Positions 46,480 through 55,225 of a stretch of 64,000 nt of DNA are shown in pieces. A model generated the notes under the pieces. That model saw nothing but the letters and a program-made list of their open reading frames with translations. It was not told where the DNA came from and ran no database searches. The position numbers and the translations under genes are program-made. The stretch covers positions 1,736,001 through 1,800,000 of the forward strand of contig NZ_OY764209.1 of the NCBI RefSeq assembly GCF_963668165.1, written 5' to 3'. The DNA is from Marispirochaeta sp. Lineage in GTDB: Bacteria; Spirochaetota; Spirochaetia; JC444; Marispirochaetaceae. Numbering within the stretch: position 1 is the first letter of the stretch; each line of letters begins with the position of its first letter.

Positions 46480-46621
46480 CGAATGTATCGGCATATTCCT
46501 CATCATAACGGCTGCAGAAATCGGTGAAATGACGCTCTAAGATCTGATGGAGGGTGTTTCTTCCCTGCGGAAGGTATTCGGCCTTTTGCTTTTTCAGTAC
46601 GGAAGTATTTTGTATCCCCAC
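46480..46621 (-). pseudogene. IS91-type transposase, N-terminal fragment
   Basis: The minus-strand frame from a GTG at 46621 reads NTSVLKKQKAEYLPQGRNTL, then HQILERHFTDFCSRYDEEYA and DTFG, and stops at the transposon terminus. It continues in frame at 25172 (GKFRLERIQTVG). The two pieces together make an almost complete gene. Confidence 0.8.
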
Positions 46622-46678
46622 ATAGAGTATTACTGTAAAAATGGTCCTGATGATTCAGAAAAAATGAAATAAAAATCA

Positions 46679-46756
46679 ACATAACATGGCGCATGCACCA
46701 GACGCCTTCTCGTCGCCCCGCTCCTGCGAGGGCGCAGGTGATGCGCGTCGTTATGT
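46679..46756 (+). repeat. attC site, compact type
   Basis: R'' ACATAAC (46679-46685), first arm GCGCATgCACC, second arm GGTGATGCGC with one unpaired G as in typical attC, and R' GTTATGT with crossover G46750|TT. It is 78 bp and differs in sequence from the CAATTGG type used elsewhere in the array. Confidence 0.75.
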
Positions 46757-46899
46757 GGAAGTGCGACTGGACGTGTCCTGATAAACCACTCAGGTCACAA
46801 TAAGCTGTTAAGCAAGCTGTCTAAGTCGGCATATTATTATATATCGACTTTTGGACTACTCCATTCATCTGGAGTAACCCTACTTTCAAATGCGTCACT

Positions 46900-47680
46900 G
46901 GCAACGGTGGGGTATTAAGCTGAAAGGACAAAAGCAAATATTCTGATAGCCTAAAATCGGATGATTGCCAGGGTAAATGTATTGGTATGGGTAACATATG
47001 TGAATGATTGTAAGCTTCGTAAAACGTGAGGAGCGAAACAGGCTAATACGCTTCAGCCAAAACGGCAAAGAAATCGGGTGGAAATGTCTTTGCATGCAGT
47101 TCCACAGATGAACAGAGTGATTTCCGGAGTAAAGATCGGCCCTAACCCAGTACGAATTGGTTGCTTAACAGAACCAGGTAAGCCTGTCAGGTTCTCTTTT
47201 AAGAGCATGATTTTCGTAAGAAAGGTCTATGCACCGGCAGGTAAAGGAAATCGGAAAAAGCGAATGCCTTTGTGTAATGCAGAGGATAGGGATTTTATCC
47301 TGATCCGAAAGGATGCAGACTTCCGATAGGTGATCTATTGCTTGAAGGGACAGGTACTTTATGAATACGGCAGGGTCAAAGGCTTCTCTTCACCGAGAGG
47401 AGGCCACCGTAAACCACACACATGATTTTACTCTTTGGGATTATCTCAACTGGACAAGAATTATGAAGCAGGTCAATAAACTCCAATCCCGGATAGCAAA
47501 AGCTGTAAAGAATTGCTTTCTCCCCGAAGACATGAAATACTTTACCAATCGGGGAAGGGGTTCTCTGCAGCTGCCCTGCTAAAAGGGTTAAGATTGCCCC
47601 AGCCGTATGATGGGAAACTATCACGTACGGTTCTTAGGGGAGAGGGAGCTCGTGAGGGCTTCTTCTTACCCGACTCAAAA
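46900..47680 (+). mobile_element. degenerate group II intron, most of the RT deleted
   Basis: The stretch has intron-like structured sequence, the N-terminal RT segment (LWDYLNWTRIMKQVNKLQSR then IAKAVKN), and a domain V-like hairpin (AGCCGTATGATGGGAAACTA / TCACGTACGGTTCT) at about 47603-47640. RT blocks are missing. It lies within the pentapeptide cassette upstream of its gene. The 5' border is uncertain. Confidence 0.6.
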
Positions 47681-47694
47681 TTTGGTAATGAGAA

Positions 47695-48747
47695 ATGAGT
47701 GAAGAAGACGCTATAGAAGCATGGAATACTTGGAAAGGGCGATACAAAGACCCAGACTTATCGGAAATGTTATTAGCCAATCCCTGTAATGAATGCAAAG
47801 ATTTTATTGACTCTGCTGGTAATTACAAACTACCAAATGAACAAGATATGTTTAAGTCAATACAAATGAATAGAAACGGGACAATGATGATATCTTGGCC
47901 TTTATTACCACCAAGGTATAAACGTCTAAAAGAAGATGGAATAATTCATGAGTCATTAGCTGATTTGCTTGGGTTGAGAACAAGATGGTGCGCTTTATTT
48001 AGTAATATAGAAGATTACAAAAAAAGTATAGAAAAACTACTCAGAGAGAATGATCATGAAAATATATTATTAAATAGGGTTCTATTGAAGTGGAATAAGA
48101 TACTTGATAAACGAGGATTCCGGACTTTCTACAAGAATGATTTGCGAGGAATTAATCTTTGTGGATTAGATTTATCCGGAAATGATTATAATGGTATAAA
48201 TCTTAGGCATGCTGATCTTTCATATTCAGACTTAACATTTGCACAGTTAAACGGTTCAAATTTATATGATGCTAGAATGGATTTTTGTGATGCTTATGGT
48301 GTAAGCTTATCTAATTGTATAAGTCATACAATGGAGATAAATCATTCAATACTTACAAATTCAAAACTAATAAATACGGATTTTAGTCAGGCAAAATTGT
48401 TTGATTGTACGCTTTATAGGTCAATTTTAGATGGAAGCGATTTTACAAAAGCTTCGTTAAAGAAAATTAACCTAAATGAGTGCTCTTTATCTGAATATAA
48501 TGATAAAAAGACAGGAAAATCAAAGCCACTTATAATGAGAACTATAAATTTAGAGAATTGTTCATTTAAGGATATACTAATTAGAAATAATTACAGCTTA
48601 ATAGATAAATCGATAAAAAGAAGTATTATTGAACAAAATGATCATAATACAAATTTACAGGAGCTATGGTCAGCTATTGATCTTAAACCAGGAATATTTG
48701 GAATAAGTCTGGATGTAAAAAAAATATTAAAGAGGATTCTAAGGTAA
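47695..48747 (+). CDS. pentapeptide-repeat protein, cassette gene
   Basis: The product has 350 residues. Residues 1-150 are a helical domain I do not recognise (MSEEDAIEAWNTWKGRY, NPCNECKDFID). Residues 150-300 are pentapeptide repeats A(D/N)LXX (LRGINLCGLDLSGNDYNGIN, LRHADLSYSDLTFAQLNGSN), a right-handed quadrilateral beta-helix. The C-terminus is basic (VKKILKRILR). Such proteins can mimic DNA or mediate protein contacts; no function is certain. The cassette runs from 46751 to the R'' at 48751-48760: GTTATGTGGA at its start pairs with TCCACATAAC. Confidence 0.7.
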   Translation: MSEEDAIEAWNTWKGRYKDPDLSEMLLANPCNECKDFIDSAGNYKLPNEQDMFKSIQMNRNGTMMISWPLLPPRYKRLKEDGIIHESLADLLGLRTRWCALFSNIEDYKKSIEKLLRENDHENILLNRVLLKWNKILDKRGFRTFYKNDLRGINLCGLDLSGNDYNGINLRHADLSYSDLTFAQLNGSNLYDARMDFCDAYGVSLSNCISHTMEINHSILTNSKLINTDFSQAKLFDCTLYRSILDGSDFTKASLKKINLNECSLSEYNDKKTGKSKPLIMRTINLENCSFKDILIRNNYSLIDKSIKRSIIEQNDHNTNLQELWSAIDLKPGIFGISLDVKKILKRILR

Positions 48748-49070
48748 TGATCCACATAACCTCAAGGATTGAGTCGACCTTCACGGTCGATTCAATCCAA
48801 TGTTCAAGAAGCCCTGATCGCCAGTATAGCTTCTTATTAATGGGAAATGCTCGCTGGTTTCTGTTGGAAGAAAAACGAAATATGGGAAAAAGGAAGCGTC
48901 GCCACCTGTGAGTCTTGAACTCTGCTGATGAATAGTAGCAGATCAAACGAGTGCAGCCAAGAGAAAAATAAAGATTTTCTACTCCTTTGGATACAGCTCT
49001 CCCTGACAGTTAAGGAAATGAGAACAGGCCTTCAGGTTTACTTCAGGGAGAATGAATCATGGATGACTTG

Positions 49071-50172
49071 TTACGTAAACCCTGATGGTGAAATCCCGGC
49101 ATGTTTCACAGGACTGATAAAAAGATAGGAGATGGCTCCGTCGCATATACTACAGCGGCGGTTCTGACTGGATGGATGCTTGCTTTTCATCCTCCTCCGG
49201 GATGGGATGCCTGCTCGTGCCTCGAGGAGGAGAATAGCCAGGGCTACGGGAATGGAAGATGATGGATGCAGGAATCCATAGTAGCGGATCTTCATGAATC
49301 CTGAAGGGAGCACATGCTGGAGGAATCGCCTGATGAACTCACATGCCTGAAGGCGCAGCAGCTTCTCAGCCCCAGTGGCTGAATCAGTGTAGCGAAAGAG
49401 GATGTGGTTGTCCTCGAGGGCGACAATCCGGCTGTCGGAAATAGCGGTACGAAAAACGTAGGAAGCGAGGTAGCGAATACTTCGTTCCCCGCTTCCGGCT
49501 GGTTGGGAGTTGACGTTCCAATCCTGGCTCCAGGCTGCGGCATCGACAGATGACAGCAGCCCGTTTCGCTTCAGGGCCGTGTACATCCGGTGTTTCACCA
49601 GTTTAGCTGCTACGCGGACGGGAAGATAGAATGCCTTCCGGCAGGGGTGCCGGCTATGATCGTTTGAAGAGAAAGCACCGCCGGGAACGACATAGTGGAT
49701 GTGAGGGTGGTACTGGAGTTGCCGGCCCCAGGTATGCAGTACGCCGAAGAATCCCGGAACATCCCCCGGAAACCAGGTCTGTTCGGAAGCCAGTTTTTTC
49801 ATGATACCGGACGTGGCGGCGAAAAAGGCAGCATAGGCGAATCGTTGATGCTGTCGAAAGAACTGTGCGGAACGGTGCCGGAACGGTGAAGGTAATCATG
49901 AAATGCGGCACTGGTACCAAGCGCTCGAGTCGGCGCTCAAGCCAGAAGCGCGCTTTCTCTCCCTGACAGGCAGGACAGTGGCGGTTGCCGCAGGAACGGA
50001 ACAGCTCAATGGTCTGGCCGCACGATTCACAGCGGCAAAGAATGGTCCCGAGGGAGGGAGTTCTGCAGTGCGTGATCGCCTGAATGACTTTCCTGTGGTG
50101 CCGGGGGATCCGCGGGCCGAACTCGTTGAGGTATGATGGCCCGTAAGCGATAAAGATATCACGCACGGTCAT
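49071..50172 (-). pseudogene. Y2 (HUH) transposase of copy B, one frameshift
   Basis: Zinc ligands CRCESCGQT and CGNRHCPACQ lie at residues 45-75; then the core, HUH motif YHPHIHYVVPGG, and the YLASY two-tyrosine motif (SIRYLASYVFR). The C-terminus ends ISPSGFT. The frame shifts after PAPFRT near 49865, where copy B has one base more than copy C. All other parts are present. The family nicks DNA and transfers a single strand by rolling circle. Confidence 0.85.
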
Positions 50173-51052
50173 GGGAGAATCCTGACATCCATGTGTTGAT
50201 GATACCGAAAGCGTCCTCCTGTCCTTTACGGGTCAGGTGGAGGTAGCGCATGGTGGTCTCCAGGCTGGAGTGCCCCATGTAGCGCTGGATTGTCCTGATG
50301 TTCACCCCCTGTTCAAGGAGATGAGTGGCATAGCTGTGCCGGAGGGTATGGATGGAGATATGGTGTGAGATTCCGGCTTTTTTCACTGCGCGGGCGAGCG
50401 CCCCTTGCACACTGGCCCGATTCATCGGGGTTGTTGCGGTTGCTCCTGTGGTATGTCCCCTCCCCAGGGCAGGAAAGATGAGCTGCCGGTTGCGATGGGT
50501 TTTCCAATACCGCCTGAGCAGGACCAGGGTTTCTGAGGGGATAGGAACGTAGCGGTCCTTTGAACCTTTGCCGCGATGGACATGCAGAATCATGCGCTGA
50601 CCATCAATGTCGGCCGGTTGGATGTGTAATGCTTCCTGCAGGCGAAGCCCGCAGGAGTAGACGGTGGCGAAGAAAACAAAGTTGTGGAAGGTGGTGACGC
50701 AGGAGAAGATGTGATGGATCGTCTTTCGGGACGGGATGTGCGGCAGACGCTCCTCTTTTTGAGCTTTGAGGATGGAAAGGAGTTTCCATTCGCGGTGACA
50801 CACGTGGAGATAGTAGAACCTGACAGCGCAATACGAGAGATTGAGAGTCTTGGGGGCCCACTGACTCTCATTCCTGCGAAAGAGGAAGTAATCTTCCAGT
50901 TCCTGTTCGCTGATCGCTTCAGGGTTTTTCCGGCAGTGAGCGGTCAGTTGCCGGACAGCTCGCGTGTAGGCCTGTTGTGTTCTGCTGCTCTTGCCGTTGA
51001 TCTGGAGCGTGCGGACCATTTTTGTGTACCAATCGTGGTTTTCTTTTGTCAT
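50159..51052 (-). CDS. tyrosine recombinase of the IS91-type element, copy B
   Basis: The product has 297 residues from ATG 51052, differing from copy A by a few residues (KTLQINGK region and PSRKTIHH). The catalytic R-HxxR-H-Y set is intact. It overlaps the Y2 gene by 14 bp. Confidence 0.85.
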   Translation of the reverse strand: MTKENHDWYTKMVRTLQINGKSSRTQQAYTRAVRQLTAHCRKNPEAISEQELEDYFLFRRNESQWAPKTLNLSYCAVRFYYLHVCHREWKLLSILKAQKEERLPHIPSRKTIHHIFSCVTTFHNFVFFATVYSCGLRLQEALHIQPADIDGQRMILHVHRGKGSKDRYVPIPSETLVLLRRYWKTHRNRQLIFPALGRGHTTGATATTPMNRASVQGALARAVKKAGISHHISIHTLRHSYATHLLEQGVNIRTIQRYMGHSSLETTMRYLHLTRKGQEDAFGIINTWMSGFSHDRA

Positions 51053-51138
51053 ACTGTTCCTCCAATACAATGAGTAGAAAAACTATGACAAATTGGGTAC
51101 GATTTTCCTCATGGTACATCCGGCCGCGAAGCGGCTTT

Positions 51139-51310
51139 CTTGAACCTGCAGTTGGAGCAGTCATGGCTACTGTCATGGTTTGTGCTAAGAAAGATAGGTT
51201 CTGAAATGTTCTTTCCAGGTGATTCCGAGCTGATTTCATAGTAGAATGTGTATGAGTTGCAGCACAAACCACGCCAGCTCCACGCCATGCAGCTCAATTG
51301 GATGTTATGT
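51139..51310 (+). repeat. attC site split by IS91 copy B
   Basis: After the IS end CTTGAAC come CTGCAGTTGGAGC and the stem GGTTTGTGCT paired with AGCACAAACC, second arm GCAGCTCAATTGGATG, crossover G51304|TTATG. Its original R'' (ATAAC) is now at 48756-48760 on the other side of the element. Confidence 0.8.
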
Positions 51311-51379
51311 TTAAAATGCTTGATTAATGTGCTATCATATACGATACTATAGGCATGGGAAACGAATTTTGGGACGAAA

Positions 51380-51613
51380 ATGTCATTAGAAAAGCTTCAG
51401 AATCCGAAAAATGTCAAATTTAAAGATTTGCTCCATATTTGTATAGATTTTTTTGGTGAACCGAGGATAAGCGGGAGCCATCATATATTTAAGATGCCAT
51501 GGCCTGGCGATCCTCGGATAAATTTGCAAAAGGACGGCAAGATGGCTAAGCCTTATCAAGTTAAAGATGTTTTAAAAGCTATTGAGAGATATAAGGAAGA
51601 AAACTATGGTTGA
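51380..51613 (+). CDS. hicA: HicA-type toxin
   Basis: The product has 77 residues. A double-stranded RNA-binding-like fold with the active-site histidine in SGSHHIFKMP, and a C-terminal helix VKDVLKAIERY. HicA is an mRNA interferase. The stop overlaps hicB by 8 bp. It is the first gene of the cassette that begins at 51305. Confidence 0.85.
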   Translation: MSLEKLQNPKNVKFKDLLHICIDFFGEPRISGSHHIFKMPWPGDPRINLQKDGKMAKPYQVKDVLKAIERYKEENYG

Positions 51614-52172
51614 TCTCGACAAATATACAATCAGAGTCGAATGGTCGGAAGAAGATGAGTCTTATATAGCCCGTTGCCTCGAGTTCCCATCTTTAGGATC
51701 ACACGGACCATCTAGATTGGCTGCTTTGTCTGAAATGGAAACTCTTCTCAGCTCTACTCTTGATTGGATGGAAGAGGAAGGCGAGCGAATCCCAGAACCC
51801 TTTGGGATTAGAAGTTACAAAGGAAATATATCTTTAAGAATACCGCCTGAAACCCATAAAGAATTAACCATTTTAGCTGCAGAAAAGAACATCTCTCTAA
51901 ATCAGATGATAACATCTATTATAGAAAGAAATATGTATTACGATCAGATTAATCAACTTAAGAGCGATTTCAGTAGTAAACTTGATCGGTTAACGGATGA
52001 ACTTGACATGTTAAGAACTTTGAGCAGCGAGTTATTTTATAAACAATTTGTATCTACTAGTGATTACGCCAATCCACAAAGTTATGCTGATGTAAATACA
52101 GATCCATTGGTATACAAAGCAGGCAGTCTACCAGAAGAAACTTGTGAAGATAAAAATACATTGTCAGCATAG
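51606..52172 (+). CDS. hicB: HicB-type antitoxin
   Basis: The product has 188 residues from ATG 51606. The N-terminal HicB domain is seen in YIARCLEFPSLGSHG; a ribbon-helix-helix follows (ISLRIPPETHKELTILAAEK, NISLNQMITSIIERN), then a coiled coil (LKSDFSSKLDRLTDELDMLR) and a polar tail that is longer than usual. It neutralises HicA and represses the operon. Confidence 0.85.
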   Translation: MVDLDKYTIRVEWSEEDESYIARCLEFPSLGSHGPSRLAALSEMETLLSSTLDWMEEEGERIPEPFGIRSYKGNISLRIPPETHKELTILAAEKNISLNQMITSIIERNMYYDQINQLKSDFSSKLDRLTDELDMLRTLSSELFYKQFVSTSDYANPQSYADVNTDPLVYKAGSLPEETCEDKNTLSA

Positions 52173-52180
52173 AGAAAAAT

Positions 52181-52879
52181 ATGAAAGATATTAAATCATT
52201 ACAATCGACACTTATTATGATCTTTCCTGCAGATGACATTCATCTACCGAGTATAAAAAGAAAAGATAGTGTAAAGCTATTTAATGACAAATACAATCTA
52301 GAATTAAATAAGGTACCCGAAAGTCTACCTTTTCCACAGAATAATATCCTGTTTAGGAACGGAGAATATAAGCATGAAGGAAAATTGTTTATTATAAATG
52401 AAATTATAATTGAAGAGAGAAGATTGATAATTAGAAGTTTAGGTCCTTCTGAAGTAATAGATGATTTTTTCTCACAATTTAGAAAAGATTTAAAGGCTCT
52501 GGATATTAGAGATAACAAAGGAGATTATGCTCCATTATTGTCAACATATGAGACGATCTGTGTCTGCCAATTAGATCTTGATTTTCATCATATGTTTAAC
52601 GAGAAGTTCAATAACTATTTAAAAGATATAGAAACCAATTTACCTACATACGCGGCAAAGATGTCTTTAGTGCCTTTCTCTTTTCGTGTAAGAATAGATT
52701 ATCATGACCTTCCCGAAAAGCTAAGAAAGGAAAGAATTACCCTTGCTGATAAGTTTTTAACTATTGAACAAAGAGAAAAGACTGATCCTGCAGATAAAAT
52801 ATATTTTACCGCATCACCTACAGAGACATCTACTCATTTTGCTTTAATTGATAAACTAGAAAAAGAAATTAATAAATAA
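52181..52879 (+). CDS. hypothetical protein, third gene of the HicAB cassette
   Basis: The product has 232 residues, 8 bp after hicB and in the same cassette, which ends at the R'' 52884-52895. I recognise no family. It has no signal peptide or membrane span and a mixed alpha/beta composition (FRNGEYKHEGKLFIINEIII, VCQLDLDFHHMFNEKFNNYL). Its tight linkage suggests a role tied to HicAB or an independent cassette passenger. Confidence 0.65.
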   Translation: MKDIKSLQSTLIMIFPADDIHLPSIKRKDSVKLFNDKYNLELNKVPESLPFPQNNILFRNGEYKHEGKLFIINEIIIEERRLIIRSLGPSEVIDDFFSQFRKDLKALDIRDNKGDYAPLLSTYETICVCQLDLDFHHMFNEKFNNYLKDIETNLPTYAAKMSLVPFSFRVRIDYHDLPEKLRKERITLADKFLTIEQREKTDPADKIYFTASPTETSTHFALIDKLEKEINK

Positions 52880-52895
52880 TTTATTTAAACATAAC

Positions 52896-53357
52896 CTCAA
52901 GGATTGAGTCGACCTTCACGGTCGATTCAATCCAATGTTCAAGAAGCCCTGATCGCCAGTATAGCTTCTTATTAATGGGAAATGCTCGCTGGTTTCTGTT
53001 GGAAGAAAAACGAAATATGAGAAAAAGGAAGCGTCGCCACCTGTAAGTCTGGAACGATTCTTAAAAATAGTAGCAGATCAAACGAGTGCAGCCAAGAGAA
53101 AAAAAAGATTTTCTACTCCTTTGGATACAGCTGTCCCTGCCATGCAAGGAAATGAGAACAAGCCTTCAGGTTTTCTTCAGGGAGAATGGATTATGGATGA
53201 CCACTGGGAACGACATAGAGAATGTGAGGGTGGTACTGGAGTTGCCGGCCCCAGGTATGCAGTACGCCGAAGAATCCCGGAACATCCCCCGGAAACCAGG
53301 TCTGTTCGGAAGCAAGTTTTTTCATGATACCGGACGTGGCGGCGAAAAAGGCGGCAC
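52896..53357 (-). mobile_element. IS91-type copy D, internal-deletion remnant
   Basis: The 3' end starts right after TTTAAACATAAC, the R'' of the HicAB cassette (exact complement of its start GTTATGTTTAAA). It runs to about 53205, then jumps to an internal part of the Y2 gene (53220-53357), and then meets a group II intron fragment. The int gene is missing. Confidence 0.7.
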
Positions 53358-53877
53358 AAACCTGAAGAGCGATTCTGTTTTCTTGGTTTTGAGTTCTACT
53401 GGAGCCGTGACAGAAAAGGACGTCCGCATGTAAAGAAGCGGGCTTCACGTAAGAAATTACGTCAGAGTATCAGGAATGTTAATGACTGGGTAAAAAATAA
53501 TCGGAGCCTGGTGTTGAAGGCTCTCTTCCGGCGACTGAATTCAATGCTCCGTGGCTACTTCACTTATTATGGTATAATTGGGAATTACAATAGTATTCAT
53601 GAATACCACTGGCATGTTGTATTCTACTTGAGGAAATGGCTGAGTCGAAGAAGTCAGAGAGGACAGCTCAGTTGGGAAAAGATGAAAAGATTGACAGAAC
53701 GGTTTAAACTGGTGGGACCATCAATTAACGAAAAAGGCGGCCGCCGAATGGTGAAGAAGGTATTGATCTACTAATACGGAAGCGAGTATTTCTGAGGAGC
53801 CCGGTGCGGTAGTATCGCACGCCGGGATCTGTGTGGGGTCTGCCGGGTAACCGGCAGCTCTACCACGATTGCAGCTG
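53358..53877 (+). mobile_element. group II intron, 3' fragment with RT C-terminus
   Basis: The frame at 53366-53774 codes for the maturase end (FCFLGFEFYWSRDRKGRP, LNSMLRGYFTYYGIIGNYNS, SRRSQRGQLSWEKMKRLTER). Domain V (GAGCCCGGTGCGGTAGTATC / GCACGCCGGGATC) and domain VI (GCCGGGTAACCGGC) follow, with the end at about 53877 (CTACCACGAT). The sequence after the intron, TGCAGCTG, nearly continues a cassette start GTTATGCAGC, suggesting insertion at an attC core. Confidence 0.75.
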
Positions 53878-53954
53878 TTTCGGTAATTATTATTCATAGC
53901 AATTAGATATAAAAAATATACGTATATAAATTGAAATTAATTACGTAAATATAG

Positions 53955-53983
53955 TTGTTTTATACGTAACAATATAGTATAAT
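53955..53983 (+). promoter_or_regulatory. promoter of the PIN toxin-antitoxin operon with ACGTA boxes
   Basis: TTGTTT (53955-53960), 17 bp, TATAAT (53978-53983). Four boxes with the core ACGTA lie at about 53919, 53943, 53963 and 53987, spanning and flanking the promoter, the layout of an autoregulating antitoxin operator. Confidence 0.6.
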
Positions 53984-54002
53984 ATTACGTAGAGGTGTTA
54001 AT

Positions 54003-54245
54003 ATGGATAAAAAACTTACACTTAACGTAGATGAAAATTTAATAAAATTTGCACATAACTATTCGAAAAAAACTCATCAATCGATTTCATATCTAATAGA
54101 AAAATATTTGGAAAGATTGAGAAATGAAATTGACAATGAAAATCTATCAAAAGAAACAGAAGATTTGCATGGAATATTACAAGGCAAAGACATACCAGAC
54201 AAGAAAGAAATGAGAAAGAGATTTTATGAGAAAAGTATTAATTGA
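54003..54245 (+). CDS. DUF6364-like antitoxin
   Basis: The product has 80 residues. Ribbon-helix-helix start MDKKLTLNVDENLIKFAHNY, then KKTHQSISYLIEKYLERL. A GAGGTG ribosome site precedes the ATG. It overlaps the PIN gene by 20 bp. By context it is the antitoxin and operon repressor. Confidence 0.8.
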   Translation: MDKKLTLNVDENLIKFAHNYSKKTHQSISYLIEKYLERLRNEIDNENLSKETEDLHGILQGKDIPDKKEMRKRFYEKSIN

Positions 54246-54642
54246 TCTAAATATCGTTCTTGATATGCTAACAATGCGTCAAGACCATGAAGCTGCAGCA
54301 GCAGTATTTGATAAATGTGTGAAAAGAAAAATCAAAGGTTACATTTGTTCACATGAAATAACAACACTATCATATTTTCTAGAACGAGAAAAATATGAAA
54401 ATAAAAAAAGAAATAAAATAATTAATATGTTATTGGATAATCTAAGTGTGCTAACTGCCCATGAAAAAATCTTGAGAGATGCGTTACATTCTGAAATCGG
54501 AGATTATGAAGATGCAGTGATAGATGAGCTTGCTTATAACGAAGAAGTAGATTTCATAGTTACAAGAGATATGAAGGATTTTAAGAAATCAAAAAATAGT
54601 ATTTATACTGCTATCGAGGCAATAGAAATAATAGATTCATAA
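54226..54642 (+). CDS. PIN-domain toxin
   Basis: The product has 138 residues. Acidic residues of the PIN active site are seen in VLIDLNIVLDM (Asp7), SHEITTLSYFLER (Glu), YEDAVIDELAY (Asp) and IVTRDMKDFKK (Asp). It is a PIN_3-like ribonuclease, probably a VapC-type toxin. The cassette ends at R'' CTGCTGCATAAC (54654-54665). Confidence 0.85.
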   Translation: MRKVLIDLNIVLDMLTMRQDHEAAAAVFDKCVKRKIKGYICSHEITTLSYFLEREKYENKKRNKIINMLLDNLSVLTAHEKILRDALHSEIGDYEDAVIDELAYNEEVDFIVTRDMKDFKKSKNSIYTAIEAIEIIDS

Positions 54643-54665
54643 AAATAGAAATCCTGCTGCATAAC

Positions 54666-54807
54666 CTCAAGGATTGAGTCGACCTTCACGGTCGATTCAA
54701 TCCAATGTTCAAGAAGCCCTGATCGACAGTATCGTTTCTTATTAATGGGAAATGCTCGCTGGTTTCTGTTGGAAGAAAAACGAAATATGGGAAAAAGGAA
54801 GCGTCGC
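54666..54807 (-). mobile_element. IS91-type copy E, solo 3' end
   Basis: 142 bp equal to the terminal hairpin and subterminal part of copy B (GGATTGAGTCGACC hairpin, then TTCAAGAAGCCCTGATCG). It begins directly after ATAAC of the PIN cassette R'' and is cut off at about 54807. Confidence 0.75.
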
Positions 54808-55225
54808 TCCCACATTCCGCACCTCCTAAGGCAAAAAATAGATTTTTTCATAGGGGGAACCAAGGGCTCGTAACACAGTTTCATTCTGTTCATCGATGTT
54901 AGCAGCCTGAGGTGCTTGATCTTCTGGACATTCCGGTGAAACCGGACAGCTGTTCCGGAAATAAACGGACAGCTGCTTAGGTAAAAAAAATCCTCAGATC
55001 CATTATCTCGGGTGTCCGTTTTGAAGTCAATCTACTCCATACATTTTCTTTCTCACCGACCCTCCTTTCATCTCGATTCTGTGCGAATTGAAAGAGCCTT
55101 CGTGATCCCCACTACACTCCCCTGTCCAGCGCCGAAGATTCACTGGAGGTCATGCGTTTTATCCGGGCGTCAAAAGCCCTATGGTAAAGCTCTGATGTAG
55201 AGACTCAATTTTCACAATGGAACAG
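54808..55225. other. intergenic remnants
   Basis: No convincing gene. GACATTCCGGTGAAACCGGA at about 54928 and neighbouring CGGACAGCTG repeats resemble IS21-type terminal repeats, so an IS end is probably buried here. Confidence 0.3.

Larger units (their letters stand above)
48761..51145 (-). mobile_element. IS91-family element with tyrosine recombinase, copy B (full length)
   Basis: 2385 bp between ATAAC of one attC R'' (48756-48760) and the spacer of the next attC (from 51146). The 3' (oriIS) side has a terminal hairpin GGATTGAGTCGACC / GGTCGATTCAATCC. The 5' side ends GCCGCGAAGCGGC, then TTTCTTGAAC. The genes are int then Y2 transposase, on the minus strand. No target duplication apart from a possible GTT, as expected for rolling-circle insertion. 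Confidence 0.75.

Noticed and set aside
50684..51073. 129-residue reading frame opposite the recombinase gene, present in every copy.
   Set aside because: It is an antisense shadow of the conserved int gene and has no ribosome site or family features.
48761..51145. The IS91-type element is itself a gene cassette, because TTCAAG after its 3' hairpin and CTTGAAC at its 5' end are complementary like R' and R''.
   Set aside because: The three attC sites next to the 5' end differ in sequence and length, and R'' boxes that match the neighbouring cassettes end exactly at the hairpin side. Insertion into attC sites explains all copies; a cassette would carry one constant attC.
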